A DNA stretch of 64,000 nucleotides from JAEMQF01 sp963775015. GTDB lineage: Bacteria; Pseudomonadota; Gammaproteobacteria; Burkholderiales; Burkholderiaceae_C. A program made the translations under genes and the position numbers. The notes beneath the pieces were generated by a model. It was given only the letters and a program-made list of their open reading frames with translations. It was not told the DNA's origin and did not search any database. Shown piece by piece: positions 45,701 through 53,019 of the stretch. The stretch lies in assembly GCA_963775015.1 (NCBI GenBank), contig CAVZHI010000005.1, positions 124,001-188,000 of the forward strand, written 5' to 3'. The first letter of the stretch is position 1. Every line of letters begins with the position of its first letter.

Positions 45701-46071
45701 GCCGGGTGCGCCAAGCCCACCGCGGCGACGGCCATCGCCTCGATGACCGGGTTCAGTTCGCCGATCGCCGGATGCAGGGTCCACGTCACTGACGGGTTCT
45801 GGGACTGCAGTTCCGCGACCAGGCGCGGCACGTCGTTGCGCACATGGCCACCGCTGCCGAGGAACAGCGGCACGATGTCGACCTGGTCGCACCCGTCCAG
45901 CACCAGCTGCTGGCCGGCGCTCAGCAGATCCGGCGCGAGGAAATCGAGGTAGCTCAGGCGCACCGCCCGGTCCGGGGCGAGCACCGCGATGCGCGCCGCC
46001 ACCCTTTCGAACGGCGCCGCCCAGCGCGGGTCGCGCGCGCCGTGGGCGAGCAGGAGGATCGCGGATTTCAT
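45697..46071 (-). CDS. cbiX: Sirohydrochlorin chelatase CbiX (short form)
   Basis: The 124-residue protein (KSAILLLAHGARDPRWAAPF, then VDIVPLFLGSGGHVRNDVP) is the single-domain CbiX/SirB type, which inserts iron or cobalt into sirohydrochlorin. The His in LLLAHGARD and the His in GGHVRND are the metal-binding residues. It probably supplies siroheme to sulfite reductase, matching its neighbour cysB. It overlaps lptG and cysB by 4 nt each. Confidence 0.88.
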   Translation of the reverse strand: MKSAILLLAHGARDPRWAAPFERVAARIAVLAPDRAVRLSYLDFLAPDLLSAGQQLVLDGCDQVDIVPLFLGSGGHVRNDVPRLVAELQSQNPSVTWTLHPAIGELNPVIEAMAVAAVGLAHPA

Positions 46072-47180
46072 CGGTAGCGCACGAGCCAGGCGAATGCGGC
46101 GAGCGAGAGCATCAGGTAGATGAGGTTCGGCGCCGCGGCGGAAATCCAGGGCGACCAGTTGCGCAGCAGCCCCAGGTGCCCGGCGAGGTTGTTCTGCAGC
46201 ACGAAGCTGATGCCGAGCATGATGCCGCCGAAGACCTTCAGGCTCACGCTTCCGGCGCGGGCGTGCATGTAGGCGAAAGGCAGCGCGAGGGCGACCATGA
46301 CGAGGCACGAGAACGGGTAGAGCGCGCGTTTCCAGAACTGGATTTGATGACGCTGCGCGGCTTGTTCGTTCTGATCCAGGTGGGCGATGTAGCGGTACAG
46401 GTCGAGCGTCGACATGTTGTTCGCCGGCAGCAGCGCCGCCGCGACGACGCCTGCGCTGAGCGTGCTCGGCCAATCGAGTCCGGCTCGGTTCTCCTCGGTG
46501 ACGTGCGCCTGCGTCGCGTCGCCGGCGTGTTGCCACTGCGTCACGCGCACCTCGCTCAAGTGCCATACCGCCTGTTCATCGATCTGCGCGCCGGCGGCAA
46601 AGATGCGTCGCAGGAGTCGGCCCTCCGTGTCGAACTCGAAGATTCGCACGCCTTTCAACTCCGCCGCGTGCGGCGCCGAGCCGACGTTGATCGAGTAGCT
46701 GCGTGCGCCCGCTGGCGTCGTGGCGTGGTCCTTCAGCCAGCCGCCGGCGCCGCCGATGCTGATGCCGCCGCGAAAACCCGCCTTGAGCAGCGTCGCCTGG
46801 CGCTCCGAGAGCGGCGCGATGTGGTCGCCGATCACGTACGTGGCAGCGCCGAAGAGCAGGCCCAGGCTCGCGAGCAGGCCGAGCGCCCGCCCGGGGCCGA
46901 GGCCGCCGGTGCGCAGGATCGTGTACTCCGACGATTGCGCAAGCCGCGCCAACGCGTAAATCGTGCCGATCAGGACGACGATCGGCGCGAGCTCGTACAG
47001 GCGCCCGGGCAGCTTGAGCAGCGACGTGAGCACGGCGTACACGGCGGTGTAGCCGGACTGGCCGATGTCGGCGAGCTCTTCGACGAAGTCGATGAAGAAG
47101 AACAGCGACAGGAAGGCGAGCGCGACGAATCCGACTGAACTCAAGATGTCGGCGTAGAGCAGGCGCCGAACGGTTTTCAT
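46068..47180 (-). CDS. lptG: LPS export ABC transporter permease LptG
   Basis: The 370-residue protein has six transmembrane segments and a large periplasmic beta-jellyroll domain (about residues 130-265), as in YjgP/YjgQ. With LptF and LptB it extracts lipopolysaccharide from the inner membrane. The N-terminus KTVRRLLYADILSSVGFVAL and C-terminal ISAAAPNLIYLMLSLAAFAW are typical. Its ATG overlaps the lptF stop by 4 nt. Confidence 0.9.
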   Translation of the reverse strand: MKTVRRLLYADILSSVGFVALAFLSLFFFIDFVEELADIGQSGYTAVYAVLTSLLKLPGRLYELAPIVVLIGTIYALARLAQSSEYTILRTGGLGPGRALGLLASLGLLFGAATYVIGDHIAPLSERQATLLKAGFRGGISIGGAGGWLKDHATTPAGARSYSINVGSAPHAAELKGVRIFEFDTEGRLLRRIFAAGAQIDEQAVWHLSEVRVTQWQHAGDATQAHVTEENRAGLDWPSTLSAGVVAAALLPANNMSTLDLYRYIAHLDQNEQAAQRHQIQFWKRALYPFSCLVMVALALPFAYMHARAGSVSLKVFGGIMLGISFVLQNNLAGHLGLLRNWSPWISAAAPNLIYLMLSLAAFAWLVRYR

Positions 47181-48283
47181 GCGGCGCGCCGCCCGGCGAG
47201 CAAGACGCGCCGCAGGCGCCCGCGCCCGTTGCGCGAATCGCGCCACCAGAGCAGCCAGAGCGCGATCGCGAAGGCGCTCCCATGGGTGCCGATGAGCGCC
47301 GCGCCCATACCGACCCTGCCGCTCGCGACCCAGGCCTGGGTGAGGTTGATGACGTTGTAGTAGACGACGAAGGTGAGCAGCGCAAACAGCACGTTCCAGT
47401 TGCTCGGGCGGCGCGGGTTCGTCGCCGCGAGGCCGATGCCGAGCAACAGCATGTTCGCGCTGCCGAGCACCAGGCCGAGGCGCCACACGAGTTCACCCTG
47501 GTGGCGGCTGCTCGGCTGGCGCAACAGGTCGATGCTGCGCTGCGCCTTCGCGGGCAGCGTGTCCAGGCTCGAGATCACCCGGTCGCCGGCGAGCACCCGG
47601 TACGAATCGAAGCGCGACAGCGTCTTCGTCCCGTCTTGCAGGTTCTGCTCGTTGCTCTGGCCCTTGTCGAGCAGCAGATAGCGGTCGTGACCCTCGATCT
47701 CGATGCGGCCGCTTTGCGCCGACGTCACCGATTCGCTGTTCGGCGTCGTCGACAGGATGAACACGTTGCGCCCGACGCGCCCGTCAGCCGAGTCGCGCTC
47801 GATGAAGAAGACGCGCTTGCCGTCGCTCGAGGCCTGGAACTGCCCCGGCGCAACGCGCGACAGGTCGGAGCGCCGCTCGAAACGTTCGCGAACCTCGATG
47901 CTGCGCTTGTTCACCCACGGCCAGACAAACAGCGCGAGCAAGGCGACGACGAGCAGCACGAGCCAGCTCATGCGCAGCACCGGGCGCACGAAGCGCGACA
48001 GCGGGACGCCGCTGGCGAACCAGATCGTCATTTCGCTGTCGCGGTACATGCGCCCGAGCGTCGCGACGACCGAGATGAACAACGACAGCGCGAGCATCGT
48101 CGGCAGGTGCGAGAGGGCGACGAAGCCGAGCAGCAGCACCACGTCTTGCGGCGAGACGCGCCCGAGCGCCGCCTGGCCGAGGGTGCGGATCAGCATCATC
48201 GTGATCACGATCGTGAGAATCACGACCAGCGTTGCACCAAAGCTGCGCGCCAGGTCCTTGCGCAGGGTGGAATCGAATAACAT
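47177..48283 (-). CDS. lptF: LPS export ABC transporter permease LptF
   Basis: The 368-residue partner of LptG: N-terminal helix LFDSTLRKDLARSFGATLVV, three transmembrane segments, a periplasmic domain (FFIERDSADGRVGRNVFIL) and three more segments. It heads a five-gene chain lptF-lptG-cbiX-cysB-aminotransferase in which every junction is a 4-nt overlap. It is divergent from pepA, with only 28 bp between the start codons. Confidence 0.92.
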   Translation of the reverse strand: MLFDSTLRKDLARSFGATLVVILTIVITMMLIRTLGQAALGRVSPQDVVLLLGFVALSHLPTMLALSLFISVVATLGRMYRDSEMTIWFASGVPLSRFVRPVLRMSWLVLLVVALLALFVWPWVNKRSIEVRERFERRSDLSRVAPGQFQASSDGKRVFFIERDSADGRVGRNVFILSTTPNSESVTSAQSGRIEIEGHDRYLLLDKGQSNEQNLQDGTKTLSRFDSYRVLAGDRVISSLDTLPAKAQRSIDLLRQPSSRHQGELVWRLGLVLGSANMLLLGIGLAATNPRRPSNWNVLFALLTFVVYYNVINLTQAWVASGRVGMGAALIGTHGSAFAIALWLLWWRDSRNGRGRLRRVLLAGRRAA

Positions 48284-48311
48284 CGCCGCCTCGAATAAAG
48301 GATCAGCGATT

Positions 48312-49787
48312 ATGGACGTCCGTCACCTCATCGCCGCGCCCGACGCGCTCGCCGCAACGTCCTGCGACGCGCTGCTGCTGGTCGTCGCCGGCGACCAGCT
48401 CGACAAGAGCCTGGGCGCACCCCTGGCGTCGGTTCTGAAGGCGGCGGTGGCGAGCGACGACCTCGCTCTCAAGGCTGGCAAGGTGCTCTACGTGCACCAG
48501 CCGCAAGGCGTGACGGCCAAGCGCGTCGTGTTCGCCGCTGCGGGCGGGAAGGGCGGCGCACCGAGCGCGAAGGAATTTCGCGGCGCGCTGCTGAAGGGTC
48601 TCGCGCTTCTCAAGGAGGGTGGCGCGAAACATGTCGCCGTGGGCATGGCGGGTGATGTGGAACTCGGCGCGGCGCACGCCGAAGCGCTCGTCACGGCAGT
48701 CTTTGACGCGACCTACGTCTACCGCCACACCAAGCCGAGCGCGCCGGCGGCGTCGAAGTTGGCCAAGGTGAGCCTGCTCTGCCGCAAGGCCGACGCGAAG
48801 GCGGTCGCCGAAGGGCTGAAACGCGGCTCGGCGATCGCCAGCGGCGTGCTGCTCGCGCGCGAACTCGCGAATCGCCCGGCGAACCATTGCACACCGACTT
48901 ACCTCGCCGAGCAGGCGCAGAAGCTGGCCAAGGAATACGGCTGCAAAGTCGACGTGCTCGATCGCAAGGCGGTTGAAAAACTCGGCATGGGCTCGTTCCT
49001 CGCCGTCGCGCAAGGCTCGCACGAGCCGCTGCGCTTCATCGTTGCGCGTTACGCCGGCGCCGCGGCGAAAGTCGCGCCGGTCGTGCTCGTCGGCAAAGGC
49101 ATCACGTTCGACACCGGCGGGATCTCGATCAAACCCGCCGGCGAAATGGACGAGATGAAGTTCGACATGGGCGGCGCGGCGAGCGTGCTCGGTACGCTGC
49201 GCGCGGTCGTCGAACTCAAACCGAGATTGAACCTGGTGTGCATCATCCCGGCGTGCGAGAACATGCCGGGCGGCGCTGCGGTGAAACCGGGCGACGTCGT
49301 GACCAGCCTGTCAGGGCAGACGATCGAAATCCTCAACACCGACGCCGAAGGCCGGCTCATCCTGTGCGACGCGTTGACGTATGCCGAGCGCTTCAAGCCG
49401 GCGGTGGTCGTCGACATCGCGACGCTCACCGGCGCCTGCGTCGTCGCGCTCGGGCACCACCACTCGGGGCTGTTCACCGCGGACGACACGGTGGCCGAAC
49501 AAATGCTCGCCGCGAGCCGCGCCGCGCTCGACCCGTGCTGGCGCATGCCGCTGGACGAAGAATACGACGAAGCGCTGAAGAGCAATTTTGCCGACATGGG
49601 CAACATCGGCGGCGGGCGCGCCGGCGGCGCGATCACGGCGGCGATGTTCCTGCGCCGCTTCACGAAGAAGTATCCTTGGGCGCACCTGGACATCGCGGGC
49701 ACGGCGTGGAAGTCGGGCGCGGCGAAGGGCTCGACGGGGCGTCCGGTGCCCCTGCTCACGCATTTCGTGCTCGCGCGCGCGGCCTGA
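48312..49787 (+). CDS. pepA: Leucyl aminopeptidase (M17)
   Basis: The 491-residue protein has the M17 metal/active-site motifs VLVGKGITFDTGGISIKPAG, DEMKFDMGGAASVLGT and the family signature NTDAEGRLIL. It releases N-terminal amino acids and, in enterics, also binds DNA. AAGGA precedes the ATG at 48312. Divergence from lptF and the following holC are conserved across proteobacteria. Confidence 0.95.
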   Translation: MDVRHLIAAPDALAATSCDALLLVVAGDQLDKSLGAPLASVLKAAVASDDLALKAGKVLYVHQPQGVTAKRVVFAAAGGKGGAPSAKEFRGALLKGLALLKEGGAKHVAVGMAGDVELGAAHAEALVTAVFDATYVYRHTKPSAPAASKLAKVSLLCRKADAKAVAEGLKRGSAIASGVLLARELANRPANHCTPTYLAEQAQKLAKEYGCKVDVLDRKAVEKLGMGSFLAVAQGSHEPLRFIVARYAGAAAKVAPVVLVGKGITFDTGGISIKPAGEMDEMKFDMGGAASVLGTLRAVVELKPRLNLVCIIPACENMPGGAAVKPGDVVTSLSGQTIEILNTDAEGRLILCDALTYAERFKPAVVVDIATLTGACVVALGHHHSGLFTADDTVAEQMLAASRAALDPCWRMPLDEEYDEALKSNFADMGNIGGGRAGGAITAAMFLRRFTKKYPWAHLDIAGTAWKSGAAKGSTGRPVPLLTHFVLARAA

Positions 49788-49821
49788 CCGGCGCCTGCGG
49801 CAGCACTTCCGGGTTCAGCGC

Positions 49822-50253
49822 GTGACCGAGGTGAGCTTTCATTTCAACGTCGGCGACACACTGCAATACGCGTGCCGCCTGCTGCGCAAGGCGGTGCGCA
49901 AGGGCGCGAAGGTCGCCGTCGTCGCCCCGGCACCGACGCTCGCGGCATTGGATCGCGGCCTGTGGACATTTGATCCGCTCGAGTTCTGCCCGCATGTTCG
50001 CCTTGCCACCGGTGCTGCGCCGGCGCCGCGGCAGCGGCCCACGCCGATCTGGCTGCTCGACCGGGCTGCCGACGCGCCCGACCACGACGTGTTGCTGAAC
50101 CTCGGCCCGCAGATTCCCGAGGGCTTCGAAAGTTTCGAGCGCGTGATCGAGGTCGTCGCCACGGGAGACGACGATCGATCGGCCGGCCGGGAGCGCTGGA
50201 AGCACTATTCGAGCCGCGGCTACGCGATCACGCGCCACGAGGTGACCGAGTGA
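49822..50253 (+). CDS. holC: DNA polymerase III chi subunit HolC
   Basis: The 143-residue protein from a GTG at 49822 (TEVSFHFNVGDTLQYACRLLRKA) has the chi core: VAVVAPAPTLAALDRGLWTF, FCPHVRLA, PIWLL and a C-terminal RERWKHYSSRGYAITRHEV. Chi links the clamp-loader to single-strand-binding protein. It starts 35 nt after pepA, the usual context. Confidence 0.9.
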   Translation: MTEVSFHFNVGDTLQYACRLLRKAVRKGAKVAVVAPAPTLAALDRGLWTFDPLEFCPHVRLATGAAPAPRQRPTPIWLLDRAADAPDHDVLLNLGPQIPEGFESFERVIEVVATGDDDRSAGRERWKHYSSRGYAITRHEVTE

Positions 50254-50732
50254 GCGCCGAGCGCAACCCTTCGGGCCGGCGCGTGCCGACGCTGACCGAG
50301 GTCATTTCGCCGCCGACGACGATGGTCGACCTGTTGCTCGAGGTTCCCGGACCCGACATCGACATCAATGCCTTCGCCGCCGCAGCCGACGCCACCGTGG
50401 TGGAGTCCGCTCACGAGGGCGCCGCGCCCTTCACCAAGTTGACGGTGCCGTCAATCTCGGCGCTGCTCGCCAGCGTTGATGACGCCGGCGAGGCTTCTAT
50501 CGATGCGCAGTCGCCGCTGACCCGGGTTCTGGCTGACGTGCAACGCCAGCTCGACGCCGGCCTGGACGCGCAACTGCACGCAGCGCTGGGCCCGCTGCTC
50601 GCGCGCGCCACCGAGTCGCTGATCCGGGAAACCCGCGAACAGCTGACCGCGACGCTGCACGAAATGATCGAGCGCGCGCTGACCGAGGAACTGGCGCGTC
50701 ATCGGATTCGTGACGAGCCGCGTTCAGGGTGA
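50250..50732 (+). CDS. Hypothetical protein, downstream of holC
   Basis: The 160-residue protein has no recognised domain. It starts with a GTG that overlaps the holC stop (GTGA), so the two genes are translationally coupled. The C-terminal half (DAGLDAQLHAALGPLLARAT and EQLTATLHEMIERALTEELA) is predicted amphipathic helix, perhaps a coiled coil. Function unknown; conserved association with holC is common in Burkholderiales. Confidence 0.7.
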   Translation: MSAERNPSGRRVPTLTEVISPPTTMVDLLLEVPGPDIDINAFAAAADATVVESAHEGAAPFTKLTVPSISALLASVDDAGEASIDAQSPLTRVLADVQRQLDAGLDAQLHAALGPLLARATESLIRETREQLTATLHEMIERALTEELARHRIRDEPRSG

Positions 50733-50831
50733 ACGCAAGGCGCCGCCCCTGTCAGTTCCGTTGGGGCTGAAAAGTCCCGATGGAGGAGCGGCCGTTTTTG
50801 CGGTATCGTGTCGCCCTTTCCAGACCTAACT

Positions 50832-50849
50832 TCCGGTTCATGAACCGGA
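50832..50849. promoter_or_regulatory. Perfect 18-bp palindrome in the livJ-like leader
   Basis: tccggttcatgaaccgga is perfectly self-complementary and ends about 20 nt before the ATG, just before the AGGAGA ribosome site. It could be an operator or an RNA hairpin that affects translation; the sequence does not tell which. Confidence 0.6.
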
Positions 50850-50869
50850 TTCCCAACAGGAGAACCTGA

Positions 50870-52012
50870 ATGCAATTGAAATTGAATGTGATCGTTGCGG
50901 CTGCGGCCGTGCTGTTCGCCACCGGCGCCTCGGCGCAAGACATGGTCGTGAAGATCGGCCACGTCGGCCCCACCAGCGGCGGCATCGCCCACCTGGGCAA
51001 GGACAATGAAAACGGCGCGCGCATGGCCATCGAAGAGCTCAACGCCAAGGGCACGACGATCGGCGGCAAGAAGGTCAAGTTCGAACTGCTCGCCGAAGAC
51101 GACGCAGCCGATCCGAAGCAGGGCACGGCAGTGGCGCAAAAACTCGTCGACTCCAAGGTCAACGGCGTGATCGGCCACCTGAATTCCGGCACCTCGATCC
51201 CCGCGTCGAAGATCTACAGCGACGCAGGCATTCCGCAGATTTCCCCTTCGGCGACGAACCCCAAGTTCACGCGCAACGGTTACAAGACGACGTTCCGCGT
51301 CGTCGCTGACGACGTGCACCTGGGCGGCACGCTCGGCCGCTACGCCGTGAAGGAACTGAAAGGCAAGTCGATCGCCGTGATCGACGACCGCACGGCTTAT
51401 GGCCAGGGCGTTGCCGAAGAGTTCGCGAAGGCCGTCAAGGCTTCGGGCGGCTCGATCGCCGACACCCAGTTCACGACCGACAAGGCGACCGACTTCACCG
51501 CCATCCTCACGCAAATCAAGTCGAAGAATCCCGACGTCGTGTTCTTCGGCGGCATGGACGCCGTGGCCGGACCGATGATCCGCCAGATGAAGCAACTCGG
51601 CATCAACGCCAAGTTCATGGGTGGCGACGGCATCTGCTCGGGCGAACTGCCCAAGTTGGCCGCGGGCTCGATGGCCGACGGCCAGGTCGTCTGCGCCGAA
51701 GCGGGTGGCGTGGAAGGCGCGGGCAAGGCCGGAATGGAAGACTTTTACAAGCGCTTCAAGGCCAAGTACAACGCCGACGTGCAGGTCTACGCGCCGTACG
51801 TGTACGACGCCGTCAATGTGATGGTCGCCGCGATGGTCAAGGCCGGTTCCGCCGAGCCGGCAAAGTACCTGCCGGTGCTGGCGAAGACGGAAGGCTTCAA
51901 GGGCGTGACCGGAACGATCTCGTTCGACGCCAAGGGCGACGTGAAGAACGGCGCGCTGACGCTGTTCACGTACAAGGCCGACAAGCGCGAGCAGATCGCC
52001 GTGATTCGCTGA
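50870..52012 (+). CDS. Branched-chain amino-acid ABC transporter substrate-binding protein (LivJ/K-like)
   Basis: The 380-residue protein has a signal peptide ending ATGASA|QD, then the periplasmic binding fold: GHVGPTSGGIAHLGKDNENGARMAI, LAEDDAADPKQGTAVAQKLVD and VIDDRTAYGQGVAEEF. It captures leucine/isoleucine/valine or a related compound. No permease or ATPase gene is in the window, so the transporter is encoded elsewhere. AGGAGA precedes the ATG. Confidence 0.92.
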   Translation: MQLKLNVIVAAAAVLFATGASAQDMVVKIGHVGPTSGGIAHLGKDNENGARMAIEELNAKGTTIGGKKVKFELLAEDDAADPKQGTAVAQKLVDSKVNGVIGHLNSGTSIPASKIYSDAGIPQISPSATNPKFTRNGYKTTFRVVADDVHLGGTLGRYAVKELKGKSIAVIDDRTAYGQGVAEEFAKAVKASGGSIADTQFTTDKATDFTAILTQIKSKNPDVVFFGGMDAVAGPMIRQMKQLGINAKFMGGDGICSGELPKLAAGSMADGQVVCAEAGGVEGAGKAGMEDFYKRFKAKYNADVQVYAPYVYDAVNVMVAAMVKAGSAEPAKYLPVLAKTEGFKGVTGTISFDAKGDVKNGALTLFTYKADKREQIAVIR

Positions 52013-52037
52013 ACGCCAACGTCGTTTCGAATCGAAA

Positions 52038-52060
52038 GGGCGCCGCGAGGCGCCCTTTTT
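52038..52060 (+). terminator. Rho-independent terminator
   Basis: gggcgcc and ggcgccc form a 7-bp GC stem with a gcga loop, extended by A/T pairing, followed by a T5 run. It closes the livJ-like transcript and lies between it and the convergent transglutaminase gene, for which the reverse reading gives only a weak T-tract. Confidence 0.92.
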
Positions 52061-52088
52061 CATGGGGTGCACGGCGCTGCGAATCCGG

Positions 52089-53003
52089 CTACACCGGAAC
52101 CACGCTGACGCGCACTTCCATCTGCTGCTCGCCGCCTCCCAGGATCACGCCGCGCAGTGGAACGACGTCGGCGAAATCGCAGCCCCAGGCCAGGGTGATG
52201 TAGCGCTGGTCGGCCAACTGATCGTTCGTCGGGTCGAATTCGACCCAGCCCAGACCCGGCGCGTAGACGGCGACCCAGGCGTGTGTCGCGTCGATTCCCG
52301 CCAGGCGTGGCATTCCGGGCGGCGGGTCGGTGAGCAGGTAGCCCGAGACATAGCGCGCCGGCAGCCCGAGGCTTCGCAGACCGGCGAGCATGAGGTGCGC
52401 AAAGTCCTGGCACACGCCGCTGCGCTGCGTGAGCACCTCGTCCACCGAGGTGCTGACCGTCGTCGCACCGGGTTCGAACTGGAACTCATGGTGGATCGCG
52501 TGCATCAGCGCGAGCACACTCTCCAGCCAGTCGCGACCGGGCGCGAAGTGTTGCGAAGCGTAGGCGCGCGCGCGCACCGACAGCGGCACGAGGCGCGTGG
52601 GTTCACACATCCGCGCCGCGTTCAGGTCGTCGTGCGACGGATCGGCGAGAACGGCGTCGCGTACCGTTTCCCAGGCCTGTCCCAGGAGCTGCGGCACGGC
52701 GGCGCGCGCCTGGACTTCGACGCTGCAATGCATGCGAACGTGCAGGCGGCGGTGCGCACCGTGCAGCGCGAAATGCAGGTTGGCGTTGCCGAAGCAGTCG
52801 GGCGTTTCGTAGCGTTCGTCCACATGCGGGTCGATCAGCAGCGCGTACGACAGGACTTTCTGCCACGCCAGGTCGCGCGGCCGCAGGCGCGCCAGTTGCC
52901 AGGATTGCGAAACCGGCGCAGCGTAGTCGTAAAGCGTCTCGTGCTCGACGTCGTAACGCGCCGCGGGCGTGAACGGTTCGCTGGGATGCATCGATTCGCT
53001 CAC
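52089..53003 (-). CDS. Transglutaminase-like cysteine peptidase family protein (second transglutaminase)
   Basis: The 304-residue protein has an N-terminal bacterial transglutaminase-associated beta domain (YDVEHETLYDYAAPVSQSWQ) and a transglutaminase core. The catalytic triad is Cys in RSGVCQDFAHLML, His in DATHAWVAVY and Asp in WVEFDPTNDQ. It lacks any export signal. It is the last gene of the six-gene minus-strand operon, 16 nt after the ATP-grasp/alpha-E fusion gene. It may form or hydrolyse amide bonds in a peptide system. Confidence 0.88.
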   Translation of the reverse strand: MSESMHPSEPFTPAARYDVEHETLYDYAAPVSQSWQLARLRPRDLAWQKVLSYALLIDPHVDERYETPDCFGNANLHFALHGAHRRLHVRMHCSVEVQARAAVPQLLGQAWETVRDAVLADPSHDDLNAARMCEPTRLVPLSVRARAYASQHFAPGRDWLESVLALMHAIHHEFQFEPGATTVSTSVDEVLTQRSGVCQDFAHLMLAGLRSLGLPARYVSGYLLTDPPPGMPRLAGIDATHAWVAVYAPGLGWVEFDPTNDQLADQRYITLAWGCDFADVVPLRGVILGGGEQQMEVRVSVVPV

Positions 53004-53019
53004 GCCGACCTCAGCGGAT

